Source of the DNA: Straminergon stramineum
Lineage: Eukaryota; Streptophyta; Bryopsida; Hypnales; Calliergonaceae
NCBI GenBank assembly: GCA_963920665.1
Contig: OY987268.1
Span: 994,501 to 1,058,500 of the forward strand
Direction of reading: 5' to 3'
Length of the DNA stretch: 64,000 bases
Shown: in pieces, positions 34,564-46,962 of the stretch
Numbering within the stretch: position 1 is the stretch's first letter
Layout of the letters: each line of letters starts with the position of its first letter
Translations under genes and position numbers: made by a program
The notes under the pieces: model-generated
What the model was told of the DNA's origin: nothing
The model's database searches: none
What the model saw: the letters and a program-made list of their open reading frames with translations, nothing else

Positions 34564-37500
34564 ATATGATATTCAAATCAAATTTCAATCATAGATGTAT
34601 TAATAATTGGTACAATAGATATTTTCTGATTTTCTATTATTTTATTTTTAATATTATTTATTTATTTCTATAATAATTTATCATATTTCGCAAACCTCAC
34701 GAACAAGAGGTTTGACATTTTTCAAGTATTTTTCAATAGGAGATCCCATGAGTCTATAAACCTCTGTTGTAACCTTTACAGCAATATTTCTAACATCTCC
34801 ATTAGCATTATTGAATGCTCGATCAATGAAAAACATTAAAGGTTCAATTGGTAATCCCATTTTGTTTGGTGGATGTAACCCAAAAGTAGGAATTGCAACT
34901 AAAATTAATTGCAAACGCCCTAAAATTGGTCTCCATATAGTCTATAGAATAAAATATGCAATTTTTAAATAATTTTTAGTGAAACAATGTATTACTTTCA
35001 AATGCAAAATGGATATATTACATAGAATAATAAAAAAAAATATGTAAAAAATGAAAAAATAAAATGAAAAAATAAAATTTGTATTTTATTTATATCTCTC
35101 ATCTTATTTCAATTATAATTATATTTTGTAGTCTTAATTTTAATAAGAGTTTTGAATCCCTGAAAATTATTTCTTTTAAAGAAAAATCTTGAATTAAAAT
35201 GATAGAATTACAAATTGAAAGATTTATTTTATGCTTAATATTTTATATTAAAAACAAATAATAAATATTCTTAACTTGATTTTGGGGGGGCCTTAATAGA
35301 GAATTAGCAATTATTGGTAATCCAATTTCTTTTTTGGTTGCCAGAAACATTAAAGCTTCAGTAGCTGCCTCCCTTATACGTGAATTTGAGTCTCCTAATT
35401 TTTCTATTAGGATATTAATCAAGTCATTAACATAGTTTCGAAGATCTGTTGCAGGAATTCCACTTGCATATCGAGTAATAAAATCGCGAGATAACTACAA
35501 AATATATGTAGATTTTTAAAATGGTTGATTCAAATATGAAATAATATATAGTTATATACATAAATATCTTAATAATAATGTTATTTATTATTTATTTTAT
35601 AATTCAGTACCAAAAGAAGTTTTATATATTCAAAAGTTATCATGTAAAGTAGAGCATTGTGTTATATATCATCCTTCTTTTAAACCTTTTTTGTGTTTAC
35701 TTTCAATTTCATGTTTTTTGGAATGAAAACTTAAAAAGTCACAATTTCATGCAATTTGGTTATATTGAATTGTATTCTTTCCAAATTAGAATTTTAGTCT
35801 CACCTTGACAATTCTAGGCTTGTCTCTAAGTTGCAAAGGTGGGTAGAAACCAAGTCAATTCAATCAACATCCATGCAACTAGGACCTAAACTAATTTGAA
35901 AATTTGAAAATGTAGTACAAAATTTCAAACATAACTAACAAAAGAGGGTCCCCCCAAAAGACTTTTACTATAACTCATAGAAGGATTCAACATTTTTTTC
36001 CATTTCAATAAATTATTAAAACACTAAATGTTGTATTAGTAAATTAGATTTTATATGATTTAAAAAAAATTAGATTTAATTATAATAAAATTTGAAATTT
36101 TCATTTTTTAACTAATAAAAATAATATGCAATAAATTTTAACTCTTGTATAAAATTTTACTATTACACTCAATTTTTTTAATTATTTGTTTAAATTGAAA
36201 ACAACAGTAAATAAATGCAAACCTGTAAAGCAATATTGAATATGTTGGATACTTTGTCATATAATCCTTTCAAAATTACTTTATTCATTATCCTAAATAT
36301 TTTCATATTTATTAACAAATATAATATTTGATATAAGTTTATTGGATTTTGAAGTATTACTTTGAATAATTATACTATAAATAAATAAATCATAATAAAT
36401 TTTTTCACAAAAAAATTAAAATCTCTCTCTATAAAGAAATATATAGTCTAGTTGCTAGTTTTAATTTTGATATTTTAAGACTAGTTTATTTATTTTTTTA
36501 ATGATAGAAGCTAGTCACCATAATTTTGTAATTCAAAATCCTTTGAATATTTACCTAAATACTTCAAGTGCATCACTAAATATTTTTTCATTGTTTATTT
36601 CTCGAATAAAATATTGAAATGCTCTATCACGTAACTTCCATTCCTTGCTATAAAGACATTGAACATGATAAATATCAACTAGTTTTAAAAGAAGTGTTGA
36701 TTCAGACATTTGAGATTCTGTTAAAGGCTCTGGAACCAAATCATCTATTGCTTGTTTAGCTGCTTGAGCAATTTTCTCTCGAATAGAAATATGAGCTTTT
36801 TTGAGTGAAGGAGGTTGATCTATTAATAGTTGCTTACGAGTTTCATTTTTCTGTATTTGAAATCTTGCCATTGGTTCATTTTCTTCCCTAAATTTTTGTG
36901 GTGAACATTTCTGTATTTTTGATAATGTTATAGAATTTGATGGTGTATTTAAATTGTATTCAATGTCATTTGATGTTGAGTGACTAGATATAGGTTCAAT
37001 GTTACTCTTTAATTCATTTTCATCATCATTGGGTGACAAATTATCTTCTTTATGTTTGATGTTCATATTATGAACCTTTATAACTTCTTCATCATTGTTA
37101 AAAATGTCTATTTTCTCTTGAATCCTAAGTGACTTTTCTTCATAACTTATTCTTTCGAGTTTTGAAAATTGTTCATCATTCTTTTCATTTTTTTCCAATT
37201 GTTTATTATTGCTTATTTCTACCCTTTTATTTTTTCGATAGTTTTTCTCCATCTTTGCAAACAATTCATTTTCTCTTTGAATTTTTAATTCTTTTGGATT
37301 TAAATTGCACAAATTACTTAACCCATTTAAAGGGCTAAAAGCATTGAAAGCACCAAACACCTTTATTTTTTCCCCATTAATGTTTTGAAAGCTTTTTGTT
37401 TGATCATGATCTTTACTATGTGTGTTTGACATTTGTATCTTATTTTGAAATATTTTGAATTCATTACAATCATCATTTTGACCTTCTAATGGTTGTTCAT

Positions 37501-40500
37501 TATTTTCAGAGTTTTCCATTTCATTATGATTGTTGCCATGGTTTTTTACTCTATTTTCATTGTTTTGAAAGTTATTCAATTGACCATAATTAAGAATTTC
37601 TTCTTTTGCCATTGTCTTCTTTTGGAAATGTTTCATTTCTTCATTCCATATTTTCTGTTCATTGCTTTGGACATTTTCTTCTTGATCATAGCCATTATTA
37701 TATAAACTTGAAAATTGCTCATTGTTTTCAAAACTTAATGTTGTATAGTCACAATAATCAACATGTTTTTCCTTATTAATTTTTTCATATTTATAGTCAT
37801 CATTTATTATTTGCTCATTATAGACTTTGGTCCTTATTGCTTGTTCATTATTCATATTTAGATTTCTTGGTTTTTTTTCCTCACTTTGTATTGATGCTAG
37901 ATTCATTGATTCATTGAATTCCCTCATTAATGCACCAAATTGGCTATTTAAATCTTGTTGATCATTATTTTGTATTTTTGTTATTTGATTAGTATTGTTT
38001 ATAGTCTCATCATGTTCTTTAACCAATGCTCCAAGTTGAAAACTTAAATTTTGATAATCATTATTATCCCCCTTGATTTGCTCTTCAATATTTTGAATTA
38101 GTCCATTTTGTAATAAAGGTTTATGTTTCAACCCTATGCAAATGCTTTGAAGTTCACAATGATTTGCAATTGCATGCCTCAAATTTCCATTTGTAATGGG
38201 GTTTTGAGAGGAAGCTTGTACCATAGGAGGAAGTAAGTTAATATTTTTGATATTCGGAGTTGGAAATAAAGGTTTGTTCTTTTGAAGTATTGTCTTTTTT
38301 ATTGGTGAATTTGGTAATTGTTCCTCTTGATTATGAAAATTAGGAAGTAATTTCAAGAACGTTTGAGGTTGTTCAATTATTACTGACTCCTTACTTGAAT
38401 AATCATTAAATGTCATTGCCACTTTTCTTGATTTGTTGTTCTTTAAAAGTGAATGTAGTCCATTTGGATGACACATTGGATGTGTTGTGATTGGTAGTAA
38501 TGTTGATGATCCATTCTTATATGATACTGTTGGTAAAACATGCATATAAGTATCATCTCTTGCTATATTGGAGAGCATATTTGGAGCTATCATTGCTGGA
38601 ATGAATGCATCTATTCATTACACATTCGTAGTGATTCAATATATATTTCTTTCATATCTTTGCATTAATTACAAAACCTTTGTTAACCCATTATAAAATA
38701 TGAAGTTCATGACTTCATAATGGTTAAGAAAATTATTCACTTCTCAATAGACAAATGTAAATCAATGATTTGAAAATTGAAACAAAGAAGATGGGATTGA
38801 TAAATTTAGGAACATATATGTGGTATCAACTATAGAGGTTGTAGAAGGGATTACTCTAATTGCATGTGCAATGAACCACCACAACCACAAGACGAATGTA
38901 TTTGCTCAAAAAGTAAATTGATGAGTAAAAAAATGAAATGTGAAAATTCATCGTGTAGCCAAATAATATTTTGGCAATAGGGCTGACCATCATGCTTCCC
39001 ATTAGTTGGTGTTGGAGATTTAGAAGCATTTTTTGGACGCCACCATGGAAATACAACTGACAATAGTCCAGGCTTCTTCTCATTTTTCTTACTATGAGCT
39101 CCACGACCTACTCACAACCAAGACTCAATGGCCAAATGCTATAGTCAAGTTTAGATGACCTTGATGCATGCGCAATGTGCTTGCAAACAAACTATGTTTG
39201 AATATAAAAAGAACCAAGAAAAAATCAAAGCTTTAGAAAGATAATGAAGACAATTATTTTGAAACTTTAATCTTGAAACAACACTTCAAGCTTGATTTCA
39301 AGTGAATCTTTGACAAAAAATGGCTTTAGGATTTTTGTGGAATGTTTCAATCTAATGAACCTAATTCAATAATGAATTAGGCTTGCCAAATACTTCATTT
39401 AGGCTGCAAAGTCAAAGTTCAATTCATTGACCACATGTATAAACTTGGGCAAAGAGCAAGCCCCATGCCCCTACTTCAAGTAGATTTTGATTCCCCCTTG
39501 GATTGCCCACTCGGCCATCACATGTTGTTTAAAGGTAAAGGTAGATACTATCATATGTAAATCCTTCAAAATTTCATGTACATCTATTGAGATCTATAAG
39601 ACAAGTTTCCTAAATCCTATATTCAAACCCAAACTAACTCAATATTTCTTTTACAATCTCATGGTAAATATTGTTGAATTGACAAAAAAATAAATAAATT
39701 ATTGGTTGCTTTTATCTTTAAGTGTTTCAAATTTTGTAATAGTCTCCCACATTCCATTGTGATGGTTGATAGAGGAACAAGGTTAGACACATATTAAAGA
39801 GGCATGAATAGAATAACTCACGATATTCAGGAGGTGGTCTCAAGTCAGGAGTTTTACAAGAGATCTGCTTATCTATTTTCTTTACCATTGTGTTTTTAAG
39901 GAAGGGAAATGTTTGAGTTCCAAAATCCTTTTTGTTGATGTTGCAACAATTTGTCTTGGCCAAATCCTTCAACAATCACAAAGACTTAATATATAAAAAT
40001 TAGTAGCGACAGTGAGGACCTATAGCAACCTATATTGGGTATTGATGTTCAATGGTTGATTTTTTGTGTTTTCTCCATTCCTTAAATTATTATTTTTCAA
40101 CAATTCAATATTCAAAAATATTTTTAAAAAAACCTAAAACTATAGAAATGTATAGGCTTCTAATAAAATTGTATTCTAGGAAGTTTAAGCATAAAACAAT
40201 TATTTATGTAGTGAAATAAAGAAACTGAAAAATCTCAAGAAAATAGGTATATTTATGGTATAATTTTTTTTAAATAGAAAAAGAATTTAAAATATAAAAG
40301 AATTTTCTTAATATCACTATCGAGATGGCCATCACCAAAATAATTTCTTCCATGTTCAAAATGCATTAAAAAAGAATCTCACTTTGAAAATTTCATTAAA
40401 ATCAAGATTTTTTTTTAATATTTTGTTCTACAATAGGTGCTATTCTACTAGAAAATCATCTTTACCATGTGACATTTTTTCAAAAATTAATATTCCCTAC

Positions 40501-43500
40501 CAAAAAATAAAAAATTTAGATACAAATTTAGAATGCCCATATCCACCTTTAGTTTGAAATTCAATGATGTTGGAACATTATTCTCAAAGTTGTACTTGGG
40601 AAAGACTTTTGCCAAGAAAGGTCTTCCAAAATATAGTATTGGTCTTTCTTGCAAATGCACCAATGTAGTAGAAGAAGAATATGATTCCTCTCAATCTTCA
40701 AACATTATGGTTTTGTTTGAATTTTTGAATTGTCCAAACTATTATTAGATAATACATCATCTAAAAAGAATGATGGTGATCCACAACACACCTCACAAGT
40801 GGGTTCATCTAACAAGTTTTCCACAATTGCATTAGCTTCATCCACACTTTCCTCTGAGCTTACTCCACTGTATACAAAGGATACAACCCTTTCAATAGCA
40901 ATTCAAAACATTTCTTTATGTCTTAAGTTCGATATGTAGTTACAAACTAAGACTATTAAAACACTCTTGAGAATGTTTTGTATTCATGTATTCTACATTA
41001 GTGATTCAAGAATAAAGATTGAGATATTACTTCACTAGTGATAAAGATTACCAAGGATACAAAAATGGAAATCCAAGTCTCAGGGCTTAATATACTAGGC
41101 TTACCAATCAGAGACTTCTTCAACCTTCTCAACCTGTCCATTGTATTCCGATAACTGCTCTTGTAGATGAAGCTCCTCTATCTCCTTCTGTTTGTTTTAC
41201 ATAATCAAATTCTAAAAAAATGAGAACTAGGAAATAGCATTGCATAAGAGGTTTATGTATTTGCAAATAAAGTGTTGCTAATAAATTGAAGTACTCCAAA
41301 AAAATTTATAATACAATTTGGAACTAGACAATGTAATACAATTCTCAATTATGTATGATGAAGTAGAATTCTACATGGTGATTTGATGTAAAAAATTGAT
41401 AATTGAACATCCTATATTTTTTATAAGAAGCATTAGAGATACGTTCTAGTATAAAAATAGTATTGCATTTCAAATATAAGACAATTCAGAGATAGAAGAG
41501 AAGAATTATATACTTTACAAGATTTAGCAGTGTCATAGTCTTCATTCTCAACAGCTAGTTGCTTCTTGTTCTCCAATTTTTTTATCTTTTCACCAAGGGC
41601 CCTAAGACTATCAATTAGCCCCTGAAAATTACAAACACTTAGCCTTCAAAATCTATATCAAAGGCAATCATATGCTTTGGAAAATGATTTTAACCATAAA
41701 CTCAAAAATTCTTAATATATGCAGAAAAAGAAGTGATTATATATTGTTGTGAGTTATGTAATTCAAAGCTAGGGAAAAAATGGACTACCTTCAACCGCTT
41801 AGCTTCATCATAATCCTCGCCAAACACAGCATTGTTCTTCTCCTCTTGCAACTGTGAAAAGACCAGTTGCCCCCAATGGATATGTGAATTTCAAGCAGAG
41901 GAGAATCTGTGTACGCAAAATGAAAATCTTGCATCAGTTTTGAATCTTGTATTTCTTGAAGAGAACAAACTTAGTGAATGTTGAGCATACTAGATAAAAA
42001 TGTTAACATACTTGCATAATGCGACTTGTGGAAGATAAATCAACATCACACTCTCTTTTTAGGTTATTTCGGCTTGACCCTTGCATCGTCACCTCTAATG
42101 GCTTGGAAATACAACTAGAATTCCTGGATCATAAAGTAGCTTTTCCAATCATAAATTAACCATGAATAAACTATGGATTTCATACTACTCAATATATCAA
42201 AAAGTATAGCTAGTGTTGGAGTGCATAATAGAAAAACATGAGCGTTGGACCTTAGGAAGAGAGAAAAATGCATCAAAATGTTGATGGCATGAATTGAAGT
42301 GAAAAGTGCTGCTAAGTGTTTGTTACCTGGGTGTATGTAAAAGGTCCTCAAATCCAGGTTGTGTTAGAAGTGCCCATTGGTGTTCATTGAGGGGTTCACC
42401 TATTAGTATTAGTGCCATTAAACCCACCTGCCAATAAATATTCTACAGAGATTGAGTATATGGAGCAACTTTACAAGTTGATGTTGATAATCTATCTCTA
42501 GATGAAAAAATCATTTCAAGTTGTCCTTCCAACTTCCAATGATAGCATTCTTATTCCAAAAAAATGTTAATCAAAAGTGAATATACAAAATACAAAATAT
42601 TTGACTACATGGCGGTTTGGCATACCTGATTGTACGTGTTATAGTCATTCAAATGGGTCTTGTGAAATACCAAGCGTACAATTGTAGATGGGGAATCAAT
42701 GCATACACTCTTCAATTCCCTTGCTTGATGGCCACTTCTCTCATTACAATCCAATGCCAAATACCTGCTTAATACTTTCAAATGGAGAAAATTACTTATT
42801 ACATAATGCACAATTTATTCTTTAGTAAAGATAATGTACATAAGTTTGTATATTTAGAAACAAATGCACAATATATTAGGTCAGGTTGTATGTCACCCAT
42901 TAAGCATTCAAGTTCTCTTTAGAAATCTATTTATTATCTTAGGAATATTTATTGTTGATGAAGCAATAGTCAAGCCATACTTCTAATTTGAAGCACAATT
43001 CATTGTTATAAGACTTAAAACCCTATTTGTTGCAAATACAAATAGACACTAAATGTGAATATTTTTGGCAAAAATAATAGGTATTGGGAGTGTGAAGTTT
43101 ACCCCAACCGCCTCATCTGACAAATAGATTCATTTGTGTATGGCGCAATTAAACTCACAAACACTTCAACCTTTGTAGGAATCTGTCAAGATTTTGATTA
43201 CATGTGATGGAAGACTTAAAAAAATGATATTGTATAGGGCAAAAGATTTGAAAGTAATGTGCAAAAACTTATAAAACATAAGTGCATAATTTTGATGAAA
43301 TATGAGGTCTTACTTTGAATTCATGGGAAAGTAGTTGCATATTGATAATACGAGATGGCCATTGCAATTCCAGCACAATCTCTTGGGGATAATAACAAAA
43401 CCTGCATACAATACCAATAGAAAAAAAATTAGACTTACAATGCATACAAAATTTTCTCTTCATAAGAAATTTAATTTTGTAACCAACCTTACAAAATGCT

Positions 43501-44085
43501 AATTAGATGATTGTCAATCTCATAAATGAACCAAGAATTTAGAAGGAAAAAATTTTGAAATGTTTTTGAAGCACCATGCCTGGAGCTTTGCCATCCCCGG
43601 CTCAATATACCATTGTTTAGGTTAGTGGCTGGATAGTCCTCATCCTAAAGAATCATCTAAAGTCTAGTTTAGTGAAACCAATCAAATATAACATAAATTC
43701 AAATAAAGTTGTCTCTTGAAGATTCTTGTAATAACCACTTGACATAGGCACAATGATTAACGCATTTTTTTTTTTTCTATTTTTGTGTCAAAAGTAGTAT
43801 TTCAAAAAAACAAAGAAGATAATTCAATGTTACAAAGCCTATAATTACCTGACTAGAGAAATAAACCACATGAAAAGGTAATTTTTTGTTAGTTAAGATG
43901 TCATTATATCTTGTCTCTAATGCTCCCATGTCTTCTACTATAGATGATTGTAATTCAACCATTGTTGCATCTCCATTTGCTAGGTAGTGAGCCATAGAGT
44001 GCATTTTACCATCGAAGACATTGAATTTTGAATGATTAGATTGAATATCATAAGCTTTTTCTTTCTTCCTTTTCTTTGTGAACAT
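33896..44085 (-). CDS. CEP104: CEP104-like ciliary-tip protein (FAP256 family), 16 exons assembled
   Basis: CEP104 sits at the tips of cilia and centrioles, binds tubulin through its TOG domain and supports axoneme elongation. Exons on the minus strand, all phase-consistent: 44085-43849, 43644-43580, 43401-43314, 43182-43103, 42764-42626, 42427-42327, 42114-42012, 41851-41789, 41621-41514, 41187-41105, 39091-38988 (least certain), 38595-36555, 36292-36223, 35494-35276, 34941-34696, 34315-33896. They total 4,167 bp, about 1,388 aa. Homology evidence: RFCYYPQEIVLEL, HQARELKSVCID and DYNTYNQ in the N-terminal beta-sandwich; AVENEDYDTAK in the coiled coil; VPEPLTESQMSE, GDSNSRIREAATEA and GDVRNIAVKVTTEVYRL in the TOG/HEAT array. 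The protein is longer than the ~925 aa human one because of a 680-codon Asn/Glu-rich exon. The family's C-terminal zinc fingers are missing from this model. The first Met (44,085) gives an N-terminal extension; a later Met at 43,929 is also possible. Confidence 0.85.
34512..34559. repeat. Microsatellite (TA)24 in a CEP104-like intron
   Basis: An uninterrupted TA dinucleotide run inside the intron between the exons at 34,696-34,941 and 33,896-34,315. It produces spurious Ile/Tyr frames on both strands. Confidence 0.95.
34696..36292 (-). CDS. CEP104: CEP104-like exons 13-15: TOG/HEAT array
   Basis: Exon 13 (36292-36223) encodes RIMNKVILKGLYDKVSNIFN. Exon 14 (35494-35276) encodes LSRDFITRYASGIPATDLRN and then KLGDSNSRIREAATEALMFL. 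Exon 15 (34941-34696) encodes TIWRPILGRLQLILVAIPTF, GDVRNIAVKVTTEVYRLMG and KYLKNVKPLVRE. HEAT-type helix pairs with D-S-x-x-R-I-R-E and D-V-R-x-x-A motifs match the tubulin-binding TOG of CEP104. Exons 13 and 15 both end before GTTTGC, an unusual shared donor. Confidence 0.85.
36555..38595 (-). CDS. CEP104: CEP104-like exon 12: giant Asn/Glu-rich linker exon
   Basis: One uninterrupted 2,041-bp exon between a CATTCCAG acceptor and a TTTAG/GTAAAT donor. Most of it is low complexity, rich in Asn, Glu, Gln, Lys and Ile, with recurring N-N-E-Q and QNN(E/D) words. These suggest expansion of a short AT-rich unit (for example ENNEQ, YNNGYDQEEN, NNENRVKNHGNN). The last ~70 codons return to conserved sequence: KAHISIREKIAQAAKQAIDD, LVPEPLTESQMSESTLLLKL and EWKLRDRAFQYF, the start of the TOG domain. 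Animal CEP104 has a linker of about 130 residues here, so this is a large expansion. Confidence 0.85.
39822..39960 (-). other. Candidate optional exon of the CEP104-like gene
   Basis: A minus-strand open stretch reads KDFGTQTFPFLKNTMVKKID, then LRPPPEY, and ends at a strong GTGAGT donor in phase 1. An alternative acceptor of the next exon (TGAGTAG before GTCGTGG, about 39,110) would continue in phase as R-R-G-A-H-S-K-K-N-E-K. Its upstream junction to exon 10 does not match phase directly, so either another small exon lies between 39,975 and 41,105, or exon 10 joins the TAAGAAAAATGAG acceptor at 39,091 and this block is skipped. RNA data would settle it. Confidence 0.35.
41105..42114 (-). CDS. 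CEP104: CEP104-like exons 7-10: coiled-coil region
   Basis: Exon 7 (42114-42012) reads through a polar linker to STSRIMQ. Exon 8 (41851-41789) is LQEEKNNAVFGEDYDEAKRLK. Exon 9 (41621-41514) has LGEKIKKLENKKQLAVENED followed by YDTAKSCK. Exon 10 (41187-41105) is KEIEELHLQEQLSEYNGQVE and VEEVSD. The twice-repeated (E/Y)DYDxAKxLK pattern is the hallmark of the CEP104 coiled coil. Exon 10 ends in phase 2 before GTAAGC. Confidence 0.85.
42327..44085 (-). CDS. CEP104: CEP104-like exons 1-6: N-terminal beta-sandwich domain
   Basis: Six exons encode the conserved N-terminal jelly-roll-like domain. Exon 1 ends KKLPFHVVYFSSQ before GTAATT. Exon 2 (DEDYPATNLNN...GWQSS) ends in AG followed by GC instead of GT. 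Exon 3 starts RFCYYPQEIVLEL, exon 4 ends CQMRRLG, and exon 5 carries YLALDCNERSGHQARELKSV and DYNTYNQ. Exon 6 begins VGLMALILIGEP. Every junction keeps frame, and the order of blocks is the same as in animal CEP104. Exon 1's N-terminal ~65 residues (Lys-rich start) have no counterpart in the animal proteins I know, so the true start may be internal. Confidence 0.85.
43402..43579 (-). other. GC-AG intron in the CEP104-like gene
   Basis: The exon ...CAAAGCTCCAG is followed by GCATGG, and the intron ends TGTATGCAG before GTTTTGTTATTATCC. Using this GC donor joins S-S-R-F-C-Y-Y-P in frame exactly where the family has its conserved R-F-C-x-(F/Y)-P-Q-E block. No GT near the exon end gives the same join. 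GC-AG introns are a known minor class spliced by the ordinary spliceosome. Confidence 0.7.
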
Positions 44086-46962
44086 GAGTTCAATCCAAGA
44101 TCAATTGGCTAGACCAATACCATTTTTTCAGAATATGAAACAAATCTAACTATTCATTTTTGTATCACTAAATTCGCATAAATTTCTATTTGTCTTTGTT
44201 CTCTAGTTGCATAGAAGGTACTAGTAGGACATTTGAACTCATTTTTGAAGAAATTGAAACCTGTCAATTAAAACTTGAAAAGAATTTTCTAATCATGTTT
44301 TTGTTTCTTATTTCACAATGCATCTTGGTATAATACTTAAGAGATTTAAAATAAGATATGTTGTAATAGCCTATTATTAAAATCTCCCAACAATATGAAA
44401 TTAGATTGTCAATATCAACTATTAAGATTCTATTTTTAATTACATGATGTCTTTGAAATATGAAATGCCAATGATTTCTTGAGGTTAAACCCTAATCGGT
44501 GGTAGTAGCAACAAAAGAGAATATGACGTATAACAATGTCTATAATGCATTTTACCATTGTTGAATATTAGCATGATCCCAAGACAACATCTTTTGCATA
44601 GTAAAGTCTATAAATTTGAGCACTTAGACAACAATTTTGGTATCACAATGGTATTGTCTCATGTAAGCATGAATTAAAAACAATGCACGTGTGTCTACCT
44701 ATAATGAAGGCAACCAAAATGTTTGTATAGTCTAATGTTAATGAAGAATGTAGAAAAATGGATTGTGATGGTTGTCCATGATTTGACAATTTAGCAATCA
44801 AGAAATGGCATAGATACTCTTTACACAAAAAAGTTGCAAAACACAAAGATGGAAAAAAAATGGAAAAGAAGATGAGTTTAGAAGTAGGAGAAGCAGAAAT
44901 TCAAAGAGTTTGTCAAGGTTTTGAAGAACAACAAGTCAACGACAAAGGTGATATCACTTAAAGAAGAAGAAATAATTGGGTTGCTTGGCACTTTGTTGGC
45001 CTTGGTCCCTTTCTTGCATAACTTAAATAATTCCATCTACACTAATTGCACCCATAATTAATTATGACTAACGGTCGGGGAGTTCACTATCCATGTGATT
45101 TACTAATGTTTTTAACAAGTGTTTTATAAAGGGGAGTATCATTTTCAATTTGGTAATTTATTTAGTGCAACATGTTATTATATTACATTTAAGTTTAACA
45201 TTTAAACAATTGTCTTCAATTTTTTTTATAGATTTTTAGTTTTGTTATATTGACTATGCTATATTACTTATAAAAAATTGCCTAACATCAAGTTTCTGGT
45301 GCAAGTGAAATATAGAAAACTCATCTATTGTGTAGGTTCAAGACAAAGTGTACTACATTTAAAACTTGTAGATGGTTCCAAACACTTGATGTTGGGCAAT
45401 CTATTCTACTACTACAAATTTATTAATGATTAATGATACATGGTTCATTAATACAAAAATATTGCACAATGAAAACAAAAAGACATTGCTTTATGTGCTT
45501 CATGATATTGGATACAAAACTTATAGTACAATTCAGCATCTACAATTTTCACACTACTACAAGTACAAATGACATCCTAGCTTTAGTGTTGAAAAAATAA
45601 ATTGAAAATTCTTTATTACATGCAATATAATTCGGTATTCTAAAACAAAGATACAATTGCTTATATGATAAAAATGTAACTACCGTAATTTACAATATGT
45701 ATAATGTGTTTGTATCCTACTAAAAATTTGCGTCAAACTAGTCTGGTAGCTTGCAAGACAATATTGGTCCTCCAAAAAATTGGCCACACTAAATTGTAGT
45801 GTCAAGTACAATCTTTTTAGTTGCTTGCAAAGAGAGTAGCACAAATACTAAACCAATGTAGCAATTTCCAATGCAAACACTTGGTCAAATGGTTGCCAAG
45901 GCCTAGAATCTACCACAAAAACCATGTTCAAAACCTAAAGATAAGTCAAATAAAAAAACACTACACCATTTCAATTGTGGTTTTAGTTCTAGGATCATAT
46001 TCACCCTACAAATACTACAAAGTTCTATAAATAATTATATTAGGCCACCATTCATTTCTTCTACACTCAAAATAATGAGTCCATTTATTAAGAACTCTAT
46101 ATGACTTATATCACCATTTATGGCATTATTGGTATCTTTTAAAATATCCATTGTTAGGTTTCTCATGGTTTGCAATTCTTTGGATTATAGTGAACTTCCC
46201 TAGCTAATGATTGAATCTTTATTAATGGATTTTATATTTAAACTTCAAAATTTTTTATATTTTTATATCCACAATGATGAGTCAATGATAAATCGTTTAT
46301 TCAATAAAAGTATTGTTTTTCACCTTTTGTGCTTTATAATATGATCTTCTTAGCTTCATTTTTGAACAAATACAAGTGTAACTCATATTTTCTAAATTGA
46401 ATACCATTAATTAATCAACCAAAAAATAAGTCTTTTTCATTCACCAATTTCATTTTAAAATTACAATATTTATCCTTTTTTATAAGATACAATTTTAAAA
46501 CTAAAAATAATGAAAAATTGTCAAGGATATAAATTTGGCTAACTAGCTAGTTGTTCTAGCTAGAGTTGTCAAGTTCAACATTTTTTTAGCTTGACATCAT
46601 ACTAGAAGCTTGATTAAAAGACAATGGTCTTCAAATATTATTGAATATTTTATGATATCCAGAATATTTTAGACATAGATTTATTTTAAGCATATACTTG
46701 TGAGACAAGTAAAGGATTTATTCAACACTTTGGTTACCATATTTGACAATTCCATCAAGTAGTAGGAAAAGACAACATTGCTCATAGCATACTTCATCTA
46801 AATAGTTTTTTGAAACCATGACATCCAACTAAAAGTTTGCCCTTGAAATTGAGACTTTGAATTCTTGGTATTTGAGATGGTTATCACAGCTACTGTTAGA
46901 CATATATATTGTATGTATCCATTTCAAACGAAAGTGTAATTCACTTGTTAATATACCAACAT
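44086..46962. other. Intergenic spacer between the CEP104-like and HAP2-like genes
   Basis: About 2.9 kb between the stop of the upstream gene and the first Met of the CEP104-like gene, both on minus. It should contain the CEP104-like promoter and perhaps a 5' UTR exon. No clear TATA element could be singled out because the whole stretch is AT-rich. Open frames (for example 44,643-44,846 minus, 45,821-46,030 plus) have no recognisable content. Confidence 0.4.

Noticed and set aside
34400..34673. Frames rich in Ile-Tyr repeats on both strands
   Set aside because: Translation of the (TA)24 microsatellite inside an intron.
37129..37705. Plus-strand Phe/Ile-rich frames (37,129-37,338 and 37,493-37,705)
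   Set aside because: Antisense shadows of the Asn/Glu-rich CEP104-like exon.
40533..40939. Two plus-strand frames that look moderately protein-like
   Set aside because: No domain, no splice-consistent neighbours, and they lie inside a CEP104-like intron on the other strand. A small captured fragment is possible but unsupported.
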